Shown piece by piece: positions 1 through 9,615 of a stretch of DNA of 64,000 bases (the first letter of the stretch is position 1; each line of letters opens with the position of its first letter). The notes below the pieces were generated by a model. The model was given only the letters and a program-made list of their open reading frames with translations, made no database searches and had not been told where the DNA came from. The DNA is from Enterobacter sp. JBIWA008 (lineage in GTDB: Bacteria; Pseudomonadota; Gammaproteobacteria; Enterobacterales; Enterobacteriaceae), in the NCBI RefSeq assembly GCF_019968765.1, contig NZ_CP074149.1, positions 2,232,001-2,296,000 of the forward strand, read 5' to 3'. A program made the translations under genes and the position numbers.

Positions 1-36
1 GATGCGGGTGAGCTGTTGGTAGTTATTGTTTTTCAT
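1..36 (-). CDS. 5' end of an unidentified gene (cut by window edge)
   Basis: A start codon at 36-34 opens a frame that runs off the left edge after 12 codons (MKNNNYQQLTRI). A good ribosome binding site (GAGGA) lies about 7 nt upstream. It is on the same strand as ynfM, starting 75 nt after the ynfM stop. Too little is visible to assign a function; a chance frame cannot be excluded. Confidence 0.5.
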   Translation of the reverse strand, partial: MKNNNYQQLTRI

Positions 37-56
37 GAAGTCCTCGTGTCTGAATC

Positions 57-83
57 AGCCGATGACAAAAATTAGCATCGGCT
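57..83 (-). terminator. hairpin between ynfM and the next gene
   Basis: An 8-bp perfect inverted repeat (AGCCGATG / CATCGGCT) with an 11-nt loop lies just after the ynfM stop. There is no long T-run, so it may be a weak terminator or an mRNA-stabilising hairpin. Confidence 0.3.
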
Positions 84-110
84 TGATTTAAACACGAAGG
101 CGCTGGAATG

Positions 111-1364
111 TTAATGCAGACGTTTATGCAAACTGGTGCCCACCAGCAGCGCCGCGCACAGCATCAGCGCGATAAACCCGCCCACGCCGTTCCAGCCGTA
201 GTGATGCCAGAACACGCCGCCGAGGGTCCCGGCGATGCTGGAACCCAGGTAATAGCTAAACAGATACAGCGACGATGCCTGGCCTTTGGCGCGACGCGCG
301 CGCGGGCCAATCCAGCTGCTGGCGACCGAGTGAGCGGCGAAAAAACCCGCAGAGAAGAGCAGCATTCCGGCAAAAATCAGCCACAGGGAGGAGAAGAGCG
401 TCAGCAGCAGGCCAACCAGCATCACCGCCGTGAAGAACAGCATGACCGGGCCGCGTCCGTAGCGTGCGGTCATCGCCCCGGCTTTCGGTGAACTCCACGT
501 TCCGGTCAAATAAGCAACCGAGAGTAAACCGACAACGGCCTGATTCAGATGCCAGGGTGAGAGCATCAGGCGGTAGCCAATATAGTTAAACAGCGTGACG
601 AAGGAGCCCATCAGCAGGAAGCCGATCAGAAACAGGCGCGGCAGCCCTTTGTCACGCCAGTGCAGGCGGAAGTTGATAAACAGCGTTTTTGGGCGCAAAG
701 AGGTCGGGCGGAAATGGCGCGATTCTGGCAGAATTTTCCAGAACATCAGGGCCGATGCCAGCGCAAAACACCCGATCACCGCCAGGGCAATACGCCAGTT
801 AAAGAAGTCCGTAAAGACTCCGCTCAGCAGGCGTCCGCTCATTCCGCCAATGGAGTTCCCGCTGATGTAAAGCCCCATAGAGAAGGCAACAAAGCTCGGG
901 TGGATCTCCTCGCTGAGGTAGGTCATCCCGACCGCCGCCACGCCGCTGAGCGAGAGCCCAATTAGCGCACGCATCACCAGAATACCGTGCCAGCTGGTCA
1001 TCATCGTCGAGAGTAACGTACAGACCGAGGCCAGCATCAGCGCGGTCACCATCACCGGCTTACGGCCAATGGCGTCGGACAACGGCCCGGTAAAGAGCAG
1101 GCCGATCGCCAGCATGCCGGTAGAAATAGAGAGTGAAACGCTGCTGCTGGCTGGCGATACGCCAAACTCGTGAGAGAGAACGGGCAGGATCGGCTGAACG
1201 CAATAGAGCAGGGCGAAGGTCGCCAGACCGGCGGAAAAGAGCGCCAGCGTGACGCGCATAAATTGGGGGGTACCACGTTTAATGAACTGGACCGGCTGCG
1301 ATGCTGCGGGTAAATCATTGATATCTTTAGCCGGATCGATATCAATAGTAGTTGTACGACTCAC
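111..1364 (-). CDS. ynfM: YnfM, MFS transporter of the inner membrane
   Basis: A 12-helix major facilitator of 417 residues; the substrate is not established. The core reads almost like E. coli YnfM, including GPLSDAIGRKP in the first cytoplasmic loop and the SSWIGPRARRAKGQASSLY stretch late in the protein. The start chosen is GTG at 1364, giving V/M-SRTTT as in E. coli, with AAGGAAA just upstream; an ATG-like extension 18 codons longer lacks such support. It is divergent from ynfL, a LysR gene that probably regulates it; the two share the 121-nt region 1365-1485. Confidence 0.9.
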   Translation of the reverse strand: MSRTTTIDIDPAKDINDLPAASQPVQFIKRGTPQFMRVTLALFSAGLATFALLYCVQPILPVLSHEFGVSPASSSVSLSISTGMLAIGLLFTGPLSDAIGRKPVMVTALMLASVCTLLSTMMTSWHGILVMRALIGLSLSGVAAVGMTYLSEEIHPSFVAFSMGLYISGNSIGGMSGRLLSGVFTDFFNWRIALAVIGCFALASALMFWKILPESRHFRPTSLRPKTLFINFRLHWRDKGLPRLFLIGFLLMGSFVTLFNYIGYRLMLSPWHLNQAVVGLLSVAYLTGTWSSPKAGAMTARYGRGPVMLFFTAVMLVGLLLTLFSSLWLIFAGMLLFSAGFFAAHSVASSWIGPRARRAKGQASSLYLFSYYLGSSIAGTLGGVFWHHYGWNGVGGFIALMLCAALLVGTSLHKRLH

Positions 1365-1485
1365 AGAGTTTCCTTGCTTAAACATCCCCGTGATTTCTGG
1401 TGACGGGTATGACCACATGTTCAGGGTAGGAAAATGTAAATATTCTGTCTAATATATTAATAATCTCAAATGATACTTTAAAAAT

Positions 1486-2418
1486 ATGAATATTGAGCTG
1501 CGTCATCTTCGCTATTTTGTCGCCGTCGCCGAGGAGCTGCATTTTGGCCGCGCGGCGGCGCGGCTGAATATCTCTCAGCCACCGTTAAGCCAGCAGATTC
1601 AGATCCTGGAACAGCAGGTCGGGGCGCGCCTTCTGGCCCGCACCAACCGCAGCGTGAGCCTGACGGCGGCGGGTAAGCAGTTTCTGATCGACAGTCGACA
1701 AATTCTGAGCATGGTCGATGACGCCGCCGCACGGGCAGAACGGCTCTATCTCGGGGAAGCCGGAGAATTGCGCATCGGGTTTACCTCGTCCGCGCCGTTT
1801 ATCAGCGCCGTCTCGGAAACCCTGTCGTCATTCCGTCGTCACTTTCCGGATGTTCACATTCAGACGCGCGAAATCAACACCCGCGAGCAGATTGCGCCGC
1901 TGAATGAAGGTTCGCTGGATCTGGGGCTGATGCGTAACACCCAGCTGCCGGACACGCTGGCGTGGGAGGTGATCCTGCGCGAGCCGCTGATGGCCATGAT
2001 CCCGCACGATCACCCGCTGGCGTCGCGTCCGGCGGTCTCGCTGGCAGAGCTGGCAAAAGAGCCGTTTGTCTTTTTTGATCCACAGGTCGGGACGGGTCTG
2101 TATGACGATATCCTGGGGCTGATGCGCTGCTACGATCTTGCCCCGGTCATCACCCAGGAAGTCGGGGAGGCAATGACCATTATCGGCCTGGTCGCGGCCG
2201 GGCTTGGCGTGTCTATTCTTCCGGCCTCCTTTAAGCGGGTACAACTGCGCGAAATGCGCTGGGTGAGCATCGCCGAAGAGGATGCTGTCTCCGAAATGTG
2301 GCTGGTCTGGTCAAAACACCGGGAACAGGGCCATGCCGCGCAGCGCTTCAAACAGCAGCTAATTAGCGCCTCTGCCGGGCGGCATTTCCACGGAAAAGGG
2401 GGCAAAAATGTGCGGTAA
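1486..2418 (+). CDS. ynfL: YnfL, LysR-family regulator
   Basis: A 310-residue LysR-type regulator. The N-terminal winged helix-turn-helix (about residues 3-60) reads LRHLRYFVAVAEELHFGRAA followed by the recognition helix ISQPPLSQQI; the rest is a periplasmic-binding-like effector domain. It is transcribed away from ynfM, the usual arrangement for a LysR gene and its target. The effector is unknown. It ends 94 nt before mlc. Confidence 0.85.
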   Translation: MNIELRHLRYFVAVAEELHFGRAAARLNISQPPLSQQIQILEQQVGARLLARTNRSVSLTAAGKQFLIDSRQILSMVDDAAARAERLYLGEAGELRIGFTSSAPFISAVSETLSSFRRHFPDVHIQTREINTREQIAPLNEGSLDLGLMRNTQLPDTLAWEVILREPLMAMIPHDHPLASRPAVSLAELAKEPFVFFDPQVGTGLYDDILGLMRCYDLAPVITQEVGEAMTIIGLVAAGLGVSILPASFKRVQLREMRWVSIAEEDAVSEMWLVWSKHREQGHAAQRFKQQLISASAGRHFHGKGGKNVR

Positions 2419-2478
2419 ATCACATGGCTAAGTAAATATTTGACGACGGATATGGAAGTGCTTCACCATAGCAAACAG

Positions 2479-2501
2479 TTTATTTCGAAGCTCGAAAATA
2501 A
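2479..2501 (+). promoter_or_regulatory. candidate Mlc autoregulatory operator
   Basis: An imperfect palindrome, TTATTTCGAAGCTCGAAAATAA, sits immediately before the mlc start. A-rich/T-rich arms around CGAA/TTCG match the general form of Mlc and NagC sites, and Mlc is known to repress its own gene. The assignment is by resemblance and position. Confidence 0.55.
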
Positions 2502-2512
2502 GGGAGTACGAG

Positions 2513-3733
2513 GTGGTTGCTGATAGTCAGCCAGGGCATATCGATCAGATTAAGCAGACCAACGCTGGCGCGGTGTATCGCCTGATTGATCAGCTTGGTC
2601 CGGTTTCGCGTATCGATCTTTCGCGCCTGGCACAGCTGGCACCTGCCAGTATCACCAAGATTGTTCGCGAGATGCTGGAAGCGCACCTGGTTCAGGAGAC
2701 GGAAATTCAGGAGCCGGGCAGCCGTGGCCGTCCGGCAGTCGGGCTGGTGGTTGAAACGGAAGCATGGCACTACCTGTCAATGCGCATCAGCCGGGGGGAG
2801 ATTTTCCTTGCGCTGCGCGACCTGAGCAGCAAGCTGGTGGTGGAAGACCGCCTTGAACTGCCGCTCAACGCGGAGGAACCGCTCCTCGACGCGATTGTCT
2901 CACACATCGATCGCTTCTTTATTCGCCATCAGCAGCGGCTTGAACGCTTAACGGCGATTGCCATCACCATGCCGGGGATTATTGATACCGAAAACGGTAT
3001 TGTTCACCGCATGCCGTTTTACGACGATGTCAAAGAGATGCCGCTGGGCGAGGTGCTGAAAAATCATACCGGCGTGCCGGTTTATATTCAGCATGACATC
3101 AGCGCCTGGACGATGGCGGAAGCGCTGTTTGGCGCTTCCCGCGGTGCGCGGGATGTGATCCAGGTCGTTATCGACCATAACGTCGGAGCGGGCGTGATTA
3201 CCGACGGGCGTCTTCTTCACGCCGGTAGCAGTAGCCTGGTGGAAATTGGCCACACCCAGGTCGACCCGTACGGTAAGCGCTGTTACTGCGGAAACCACGG
3301 CTGTCTGGAGACCATTGCCAGCGTGGAAAGCGTGCTGGAGCTGGCGCAGGTACGGCTCAGCCAGTCCATGAGCTCCTCGCTGCACGGACAACCCCTGACG
3401 GTGGATTCCCTCTGCGCCGCCGCGCGCCAGGGCGATCTGCTGGCGAAGGACATTATTACCGGCGTGGGGAATAACGTTGGCCGCATTCTGGCCATTATGG
3501 TGAACCTCTTCAACCCACAAAAAATCCTCATTGGCTCACCGCTGAGTCAGGCGGCGGAGATCCTCTTCCCGGCGATCTCGGCCTGTATCCACCAGCAGTC
3601 GCTTCCCGCCTACAGCAAAAATATTGCGGTAGAAAGCACCCAGTTTTCCAACCAGGGTACGATGGCAGGCGCGGCGCTGGTCAAAGATGCCATGTATAAC
3701 GGCTCGCTGTTGATCCGGCTGTTGCAGGGTTAA
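2513..3733 (+). CDS. mlc: Mlc (DgsA), global repressor of sugar uptake genes
   Basis: A 406-residue ROK-family repressor, the same length as E. coli Mlc. It represses ptsG, manXYZ, malT and pts genes, and is inactivated by binding membrane EIICB-Glc during glucose transport. The winged HTH lies within residues 10-70 (LGPVSRIDLSRLAQLAPASITKIVREM). The ROK zinc motif CxCGNxGCxE is present near residue 257, preceded by the GHTQVD histidine. The GTG start at 2513 follows AGGGAGTACGAG. The C-terminus, needed for EIICB contact and oligomerisation, matches E. coli. The operator-like palindrome upstream suggests autoregulation. Confidence 0.95.
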   Translation: MVADSQPGHIDQIKQTNAGAVYRLIDQLGPVSRIDLSRLAQLAPASITKIVREMLEAHLVQETEIQEPGSRGRPAVGLVVETEAWHYLSMRISRGEIFLALRDLSSKLVVEDRLELPLNAEEPLLDAIVSHIDRFFIRHQQRLERLTAIAITMPGIIDTENGIVHRMPFYDDVKEMPLGEVLKNHTGVPVYIQHDISAWTMAEALFGASRGARDVIQVVIDHNVGAGVITDGRLLHAGSSSLVEIGHTQVDPYGKRCYCGNHGCLETIASVESVLELAQVRLSQSMSSSLHGQPLTVDSLCAAARQGDLLAKDIITGVGNNVGRILAIMVNLFNPQKILIGSPLSQAAEILFPAISACIHQQSLPAYSKNIAVESTQFSNQGTMAGAALVKDAMYNGSLLIRLLQG

Positions 3734-3863
3734 CTCTTTTCCGCAGATGTAAGAAAAATTGCGCTATCTCAAGCCGGGTAGCGCATGCATCCCGTAGACT
3801 TCCTCCTCTGAATTATTTAGCTGGTTTATATTTTCGAAGCATACCCAAGAGGTGAAGTGAGTC

Positions 3864-4559
3864 ATGCTTAAGCGTTTCTTTGTTACTGGTACAGATACCT
3901 CTGTCGGCAAGACCGTCGTATCCCGCGCATTGCTACAGGCGCTGGCAGCAAGCGGTAAACGCGTGGCAGGGTACAAACCGGTCGCAAAAGGCAGTAAAGA
4001 GACGCCAGAGGGATTGCGTAATAAAGACGCCCTGGTGCTGCAAAGCGTCTCGTCACTGGAACTGCCTTATCACGCGGTCAATCCCATTGCGTTAAGCGAA
4101 GAGGAGAGCAGCGTAGCGCACAGTGGCCTGATTAATTATCCCCTGCTGTCCGACGGTCTGGCGAACCTGAGCGAGAAGGTGGACCACGTGGTGGTGGAAG
4201 GGACGGGCGGCTGGCGCAGCCTGATGAATGATTTGCGTCCGCTGTCCGAATGGGTCGTGCAGGAACAGCTTCCGGTGGTAATGGTGGTAGGTATCCAGGA
4301 AGGGTGCATCAACCACGCGCTGCTGACGGCGCAGGCGATAGCCAATGACGGCCTGCCGCTGATTGGCTGGGTGGCAAACCGCATCAACCCGGGCCTGGCG
4401 CACTACGCGGAGATCATTGACGTGCTGAGCAAAAAACTGCCCGGGCCGCTGGTGGGTGAACTGCCTTATCTGCCGCGCGCAGAGCAGCGTGAGCTAGCGC
4501 AGTACATCGATCTCTCTGCCCTCGGTGGCGTGTTGACCGTAGATCGAGTCGTGGCGTAA
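3864..4559 (+). CDS. bioD: BioD2 (YnfK), dethiobiotin synthetase paralogue
   Basis: A 231-residue ATP-dependent carboxylase of the BioD family, converting diaminopelargonate and CO2 to dethiobiotin in biotin synthesis. The P-loop GTDTSVGKT is at residues 8-16, and VEGTGGW forms the second nucleotide motif. As in E. coli this copy lies next to mlc, away from the main bio operon, so it is the ynfK-type paralogue; whether it contributes to biotin synthesis here is not shown. Its last 66 nt overlap the 3' end of clcB, which converges on it. Confidence 0.9.
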   Translation: MLKRFFVTGTDTSVGKTVVSRALLQALAASGKRVAGYKPVAKGSKETPEGLRNKDALVLQSVSSLELPYHAVNPIALSEEESSVAHSGLINYPLLSDGLANLSEKVDHVVVEGTGGWRSLMNDLRPLSEWVVQEQLPVVMVVGIQEGCINHALLTAQAIANDGLPLIGWVANRINPGLAHYAEIIDVLSKKLPGPLVGELPYLPRAEQRELAQYIDLSALGGVLTVDRVVA

Positions 4560-5804
4560 CGTCCGCGACAGCACGGACGCCACCACGCAGGCGACCAGCA
4601 GGCCGGGCAGTAAAAAATACTGCCCGGTCATTTCACAGACCATCAGCGCCGACATAATGGGCGCATGCGTGGTCGCGGCAAGTAGCGTTGCCATCCCCGC
4701 CAGCCCCAGCAAAATCAGCGTCTCAGAACCCGGCAGCCACAGCGCGAAAAGCTGCGCGAACAGCATTCCTGTTGCCATACCGACAAACAGCGTGGGCGTA
4801 AACACCCCGCCCGGCGCGCCCGATCCGCTGCTTGCCAGTACCGCCAGCAGCTTACAGATGAACACCCCGGCAATCACCGACAACAGCGGCGGCGCGAGCA
4901 GAAAAGCCTGAACCACGCTGTAGCCATTCCCCCACACCTTCGGCGTGAGGAGAGACAGCACTCCGACGATCGCACCGCCCAGCGCTAATTGCCACGGCGG
5001 CGAAAGCTTGAGGCGCAGGAAAAGTCCGTGGCTGAAGTCCATCAGCCACATCAGCAGCGGTCCGCAGAGACCCGCCACCAGCCCCATCGCGACCAGCAGG
5101 CCATAATCGGCCGCGGTGAGGATGCCGCTCAGATGGACCTCATAGAGCGTGCCGGCACCGGGTGCCAGGAGCTGCGTGGTGAGAAGCGCCACCACCGCCG
5201 CGATAACCACGGGGCCGAGCGAGGCCAGCATCAGCGTGCCAAACAGAATCTCAGCGATGAACAGGCTTCCGGCTAAGGGTGCATGGTAGGCGCTGGCCAT
5301 CCCGGCCGCGGCACCACAGGCTATCCATAATTTCCATTCGGATTTGGGCGTAAAGCGCCGGGCGAAAAAGGAGGCGGCGAGCGCGGCAAGCAGGATCATC
5401 GCACCTTCACGCCCGATGGCGCTTCCGCTGGCAACGACCAGCAGCGACGCAAGGGATTTCACAAGGCTGGCGCCGTAGTCAAGCTGGCCGTCATCGGTCT
5501 CCAGTGCTTCCATATAATCGGTTGGCGCGTGAGGCCGCTGCGCGGTCAGGCGCTGCCATCCCCAGAGCAGCAGCCCGGCAGCCAGCCCACCCAACGCAGG
5601 CGTCAGCGCGCGTCGCCAGGGCGAGAGCGACGCGGCGGCATTCACCAGGCTGCCGCTGTCGTTGCTGAGAAGCAGCCACTCCAGCAGGTACATGCTGTGG
5701 CGGAACACCGCAACGGCCATCGCTGCCAGCACGCCGGTGACGGTGGCAATCAGTAGTCGACGAAACATCGCGCGGATGTCGGGGTAAGAATGAAGACGTT
5801 CCAT
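4494..5804 (-). CDS. clcB: ClcB, ClC-family chloride/proton transporter
   Basis: A ClC-type polytopic membrane protein of 436 residues. ClC motifs [11 protein letters not shown] and [11 protein letters not shown] are both present. The relevant E. coli role is chloride conductance coupled to extreme acid resistance. An alternative start at 5768 ([10 protein letters not shown]) matches the E. coli N-terminus better and would give 424 residues; neither start has a strong ribosome binding site. It is convergent with bioD and overlaps its stop by 66 nt. Confidence 0.9.
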   Translation of the reverse strand: MERLHSYPDIRAMFRRLLIATVTGVLAAMAVAVFRHSMYLLEWLLLSNDSGSLVNAAASLSPWRRALTPALGGLAAGLLLWGWQRLTAQRPHAPTDYMEALETDDGQLDYGASLVKSLASLLVVASGSAIGREGAMILLAALAASFFARRFTPKSEWKLWIACGAAAGMASAYHAPLAGSLFIAEILFGTLMLASLGPVVIAAVVALLTTQLLAPGAGTLYEVHLSGILTAADYGLLVAMGLVAGLCGPLLMWLMDFSHGLFLRLKLSPPWQLALGGAIVGVLSLLTPKVWGNGYSVVQAFLLAPPLLSVIAGVFICKLLAVLASSGSGAPGGVFTPTLFVGMATGMLFAQLFALWLPGSETLILLGLAGMATLLAATTHAPIMSALMVCEMTGQYFLLPGLLVACVVASVLSRTLRHDSIYGQHATEGREIDVLR

Positions 5805-5875
5805 GAGTCGCGTTTTAACGGGGACGATACGATATTGTGGCGGGAAGTCGCGGGGTTAGCAAAAGGTCTGCGTGC

Positions 5876-5899
5876 GAAAAAGCCGGGCGATGCCCGGCC
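5876..5899 (-). terminator. intrinsic terminator of the osmVWXY operon
   Basis: On the minus strand a GCCGGGC stem with a 3-nt loop is followed by TTTTT, directly after the osmV stop. Classic rho-independent form. Confidence 0.8.
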
Positions 5900-5906
5900 T
5901 GAAAGG

Positions 5907-7055
5907 TTAGCCGTCGCTATGAATATTCAGCGCCCGACGCGTACGCCCGGAGCTCAGGTACTCGGCAATATAGTCCTGCGAAATCTCGCCGTTGTATCGA
6001 CCATCCTCATCCACAATCGGCATCCAGCTGGTGTTGCTCTCATAAAGGCGTGACAGCACCACGCGCAGGTTATCTTCTGCTTTTCCAGTCATGCGGAACG
6101 GATGCAGAATGTCGGCGCAGGTCCCGCTGGCGTTACGCGCTTCGCGACGCTTCACAAAGCCCAGCGGCTTGCCGTGCTCGTCAACCACGGTGATCGCGCG
6201 AATATCGTTATCATCCATGGTCGCAAAGGCCTCGGGAAGCGGAGTAGAGCCCCGCACCGTAATGGTCGGCTGCTGGTCGGTGACGTCGCCTGCCGACACC
6301 AGCAGCAGGCGCTTCAGGGTGCGGTCCTGACCGACAAACGAGCCGACAAACTCATTCGCCGGTTTCGCCAGCAGTTCATCCGGGCTGGCGCACTGCACGA
6401 TTCTCCCCTGACGGAACACCGCAATACGGTCGCCAAGCTTCAGGGCCTCATCGATATCGTGGCTGACCAGCATGACGGTCTTTTTCAGCTTGCGCTGCAT
6501 CTCGAGGAACTGGTTCTGGATCACCTCGCGGTTGATCGGGTCCACCGCGCCGAAGGGTTCATCCATCAGCAGTACCGGAGGATCCGCCGCAAGGGCGCGG
6601 ATTACGCCGATACGCTGCTGCTGGCCGCCGGACATTTCGCGCGGGTAGCGGTTGAGGAACTTATGGGGATCCATCGCCACCATATCCATCAGCTCTTCGG
6701 CGCGGGTTTTGCAGCGCGCTTTATCCCAGCCCAGCATGCGCGGCACGACGGTGATGTTCTCTTCGATAGTCATGTTCGGGAACAGGCCAATCTGCTGGAT
6801 CACGTAGCCAATGTTGCGGCGCAGGGTGACGGTATCCATCCCGCTGGTATCTTCGCCGTTAATCAGGATCGTCCCGCTGCTGGGCGTAATGAGACGGTTA
6901 ATCATCTTCAGGGTGGTGGTCTTCCCGCAGCCGGATGGGCCGAGCAGGACGCACATTTCTCCCTCGGGCACGTTCAGGTTGACGTTATCGACGGCCTTAA
7001 AGGTCTGGCCGTGCTTCTGTGAAAATTGTTTGGTGAGGTTTTCCAGTTTTATCAT
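5907..7055 (-). CDS. osmV: OsmV, ATPase of osmoprotectant ABC importer
   Basis: A 382-residue ABC ATPase that powers quaternary-amine (glycine betaine or choline-O-sulfate type) uptake. Walker A GPSGCGKTT is at residues 39-47, the signature is MSGGQQQR, and Walker B is LLMDEPFGAVDP. The last ~120 residues look like tandem CBS domains, typical of OpuA/OpuC/OsmV ATPases that sense ionic strength. The ATG start at 7055 overlaps the osmW stop (TAATG), showing translational coupling. The gene order V-W-X-Y equals the Salmonella OsmU system; E. coli K-12 has only the related yehWXYZ. Confidence 0.88.
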   Translation of the reverse strand: MIKLENLTKQFSQKHGQTFKAVDNVNLNVPEGEMCVLLGPSGCGKTTTLKMINRLITPSSGTILINGEDTSGMDTVTLRRNIGYVIQQIGLFPNMTIEENITVVPRMLGWDKARCKTRAEELMDMVAMDPHKFLNRYPREMSGGQQQRIGVIRALAADPPVLLMDEPFGAVDPINREVIQNQFLEMQRKLKKTVMLVSHDIDEALKLGDRIAVFRQGRIVQCASPDELLAKPANEFVGSFVGQDRTLKRLLLVSAGDVTDQQPTITVRGSTPLPEAFATMDDNDIRAITVVDEHGKPLGFVKRREARNASGTCADILHPFRMTGKAEDNLRVVLSRLYESNTSWMPIVDEDGRYNGEISQDYIAEYLSSGRTRRALNIHSDG

Positions 7056-7702
7056 TATCGAATCCCCTTTGGAGTCAAAACCACCTGCAGACGGTGCAGC
7101 AGCCAGTCGAGCACAATCGCTAAAAGACAAATCATCAGCGCACCCGCAATCAGCATGCGAATATCGCTTCCGCCGATGCCGTTGAGCAGCAGCAGGCCCA
7201 GACCGCCCGCGCCGATCACGGCGGCAATCGCCATTACGCCGATATTCATCACCACGGCGGTGCGGATCCCGCCGAAAATCACCGGCAGCGCCATCGGGAT
7301 CTCGACCCAGCGCAGCCTCTGCCAGAAGGTCATGCCGATGCCTCGTCCGGCTTCGCGCAGGCCCGGCGGCAGGCTGTCTAGCGCCGTATGGGTGTTACGC
7401 ACAATCGGCAGCAGCGAGTAGAGAAACACCGCCGCGATCGCGGGCAGGGCACCGATACCCTGACCGATCAGCGAAAACAGCGGGATCATCAGGCCAAACA
7501 GGGCGATGGACGGAATGGTCAGCACGATGGTGGCTATCCCCAGCACCGGCGTTGCCAGCCACTTGTGGCGGACAATCAGAATGCCCAGCGGTACGCCGAT
7601 GATGATGGCTAACCCTACGGCCAGCGCCACCAGCCACAGATGCTGCAGCGTCAGGGTTAAGATGTAATCCCAGTTGTCCAGAATGTAGTGAATCGTCTCC
7701 AT
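7055..7702 (-). CDS. osmW: OsmW, permease of osmoprotectant ABC importer
   Basis: A 215-residue inner-membrane permease with about five or six hydrophobic segments. The binding-protein-dependent permease loop lies around RGIGMTFWQRLRWVEIPMALP. It overlaps osmV at its 3' end and starts 8 nt after the osmX stop, so the four genes form one operon. Expected partners are OsmY, as the second permease, and the ATPase OsmV. Confidence 0.87.
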   Translation of the reverse strand: METIHYILDNWDYILTLTLQHLWLVALAVGLAIIIGVPLGILIVRHKWLATPVLGIATIVLTIPSIALFGLMIPLFSLIGQGIGALPAIAAVFLYSLLPIVRNTHTALDSLPPGLREAGRGIGMTFWQRLRWVEIPMALPVIFGGIRTAVVMNIGVMAIAAVIGAGGLGLLLLNGIGGSDIRMLIAGALMICLLAIVLDWLLHRLQVVLTPKGIR

Positions 7703-7710
7703 TGCGCCTC

Positions 7711-8610
7711 CTACAGCAGCTGTTTGCTACGCAGGAAATCGCGGGCGACCTGCTGCGGTGACTGATGGTCGATATCCACCTTCTTGTTCAGCTCGGTGAT
7801 AACGTCGTTGTTGAGCTGGGCAGAGAGGGTGTTGAGCGCCTCTTCCAGACCGGGGTTAGCCTCCAGGGTGTCTTTACGCACCACCGGCGTCACCGCGTAG
7901 CTCGGGAAGAAGCCTTTATCGTCTTCCAGCACCTTGAGGTCGAAGCCTTTCACGCGCCCGTCGGTGGTGTAAATCAGACCGGCGTCAACAAAGCCGTCGC
8001 GCACCGCGTTATAGACCAGACCGGGGTCCATCTGACGGATTTGCGGACGGTCCAGATCCATCTTGTAGGCTGCCTGAAGCGGCTTCATGCCGTCGCTGCG
8101 CCCGACAAACTCCAGGTCCAGGCCCAGCAGCCAGTTTTTGTCCGGGTTGGTTTTACGGATCTGCTCAATCTTCGCCACCATCTCTGACATGGTGTTGATA
8201 TGTTCCGCCTCGGCGCGCTTGCGCTGCATGGCGAAAGCGTAGGTGTTGTTCATGTCTGCGGGCTTGAGCCAGACCAGACCGTGCTTCGCGTCCAGGCGTT
8301 TCACCGTCTCGTAAGACTCCTGCGGCGACATGCGCTTGTTGATGTGGTTAAAGATGATCAGCGACGTGCCTGTATACTCCCAGGTCATATCAATCTGCTT
8401 GTTGATCATCGCGTTGCGGGAGATCACCGTGGCAATGTTGGTTTGCGGCTGGACCTGAAAACCTTTCTTTTGCAGGTACTGCACGGTCATCGCCGAGAGA
8501 ATATGCTGCTCGGTAAAGCTCTTGGTCGCCAGAATCAGCGGGGCCGCCATCGCCTGGCTGGTGAACAGCGCCGCGGCACACAGCGCCGTCAGGCCGGAAA
8601 ACAGTCTCAT
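7711..8610 (-). CDS. osmX: OsmX, periplasmic osmoprotectant-binding protein
   Basis: A 299-residue exported binding protein. The first 22 residues form a signal peptide ([21 protein letters not shown]) with cleavage expected after AMA. The mature part reads like OpuAC-domain proteins ([16 protein letters not shown] near the N-terminus). It captures the substrate and delivers it to OsmWY. It lies between the two permease genes, the usual OsmU order. Confidence 0.87.
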   Translation of the reverse strand: MRLFSGLTALCAAALFTSQAMAAPLILATKSFTEQHILSAMTVQYLQKKGFQVQPQTNIATVISRNAMINKQIDMTWEYTGTSLIIFNHINKRMSPQESYETVKRLDAKHGLVWLKPADMNNTYAFAMQRKRAEAEHINTMSEMVAKIEQIRKTNPDKNWLLGLDLEFVGRSDGMKPLQAAYKMDLDRPQIRQMDPGLVYNAVRDGFVDAGLIYTTDGRVKGFDLKVLEDDKGFFPSYAVTPVVRKDTLEANPGLEEALNTLSAQLNNDVITELNKKVDIDHQSPQQVARDFLRSKQLL

Positions 8611-8628
8611 AAAAGCTCCTTGTTATTG

Positions 8629-9339
8629 TTATCGAGCGAGATGGGGACTCATCACGCGACCCAGCGCAGCCAGCAGGGTATCGAGGATCAGGGCGAACAG
8701 GGCGGTGGCCGCCGCGCCGAGGATCAGGGTCGGGAAATCGTTCAGGTAAATGCCGGGGAAAATCAGCTCGCCGTAGCTGCTGGCCCCAATCAGGAACGCC
8801 AGCGGCGCGGTACCGACGTTAATGGCGGTGGCGATGCGGATCCCCGAGAGCATGACCGGCCAGGCAGCGGGAAGCTCAACCTGACGCAGGCGCTGCCATT
8901 TGGTCATCCCAATGCCGTTTGCCGCTTCCAGCAACGATGGCGGGACGGAGCACAGCCCGGCATAGGTATTGCGCACGATCGGCAGCAGCGAGGCGAGGAA
9001 CAGGGCGATAATGGCGGGCGTATCGCCAATACCAATCACCACCATCGCCAGCGCCAGAACGGCCAGCGGCGGCAGCGTGTTGCCGACGTTGAAGATTTGC
9101 ATCACATATTCGGCGATACCCCGCGCGGCCGGGCGGCTCAGCAGAATACCGGCTGGAATACCCACCAGCAGGGCAAAAAACATCGATGAGAAAACCAGAA
9201 TCATGTGCTGTTGCCCGAGATAGATCAGGTCAACCTGACGCGCTCTGATGGTCTCCAGCCCGATCCCCCAGGCGAGGAGGACGAGGACCACGATAATGGC
9301 GCCGACAAACAGCAGCGAACGTTTGAGTAATAGGTGCAT
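8629..9339 (-). CDS. osmY: OsmY-type second permease of the OsmU ABC importer
   Basis: A 236-residue permease, first gene of the operon. Hydrophobic segments fill most of the protein and the permease loop reads NGIGMTKWQRLRQVELPAAWP, closely parallel to OsmW. The ATG at 9339 is chosen because AGGGAG lies about 9 nt upstream; an 8-codon longer frame lacks this. Not to be confused with E. coli osmY, which encodes an unrelated periplasmic protein; the name follows the Salmonella osmVWXY scheme. Confidence 0.83.
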   Translation of the reverse strand: MHLLLKRSLLFVGAIIVVLVLLAWGIGLETIRARQVDLIYLGQQHMILVFSSMFFALLVGIPAGILLSRPAARGIAEYVMQIFNVGNTLPPLAVLALAMVVIGIGDTPAIIALFLASLLPIVRNTYAGLCSVPPSLLEAANGIGMTKWQRLRQVELPAAWPVMLSGIRIATAINVGTAPLAFLIGASSYGELIFPGIYLNDFPTLILGAAATALFALILDTLLAALGRVMSPHLAR

Positions 9340-9552
9340 TGCGGTGTGTCTCCCTGTGCGCATGCGTTATTGCAACCACCGGTTGCCTGTTGTTATGCCA
9401 TGTTTCGGCAGGGGTATTTCACCTATAGCAAGCGTTTGGGAAGGGTTCCAGCGAAGGGGTAAAATCAGTAACCCTATGAAAACAGTGACAACCTCAGGTT
9501 AAGCCTTATGGCGTAAGGGCTGATTGAGGGGCAGGCAGAATAGTCCTAAAGC

Positions 9553-9589
9553 GACTTTTTAAATGTGACGTTGTCACATTTAAAAAGTC
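9553..9589. repeat. perfect 17-bp palindrome with 3-nt centre
   Basis: The left arm GACTTTTTAAATGTGAC (9553-9569), centre GTT and right arm GTCACATTTAAAAAGTC (9573-9589) are exactly complementary. It lies between the 3' end of the YoaK-like gene and the osmVWXY promoter region. It could be a protein-binding site or a terminator-like RNA hairpin, but it is AT-rich. The inner TGTGA-N5-TCACA resembles a CRP site with one base too few in the spacer. Confidence 0.8.
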
Positions 9590-9615
9590 CTGGCACTGAA
9601 CTGGCGTCATTATCT

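Noticed and set aside
6102-7022. 306-codon open frame on the plus strand
   Set aside because: Antisense to osmV, which has intact ABC motifs.
8200-9189. 329-codon open frame on the plus strand
   Set aside because: Antisense to osmX and osmY; low-complexity Gln/Arg/His-rich translation typical of shadow frames.
9561-9581. CRP site within the long palindrome
   Set aside because: TGTGA and TCACA are separated by 5 nt instead of the 6 required for CRP, so it is not called as a CRP site.
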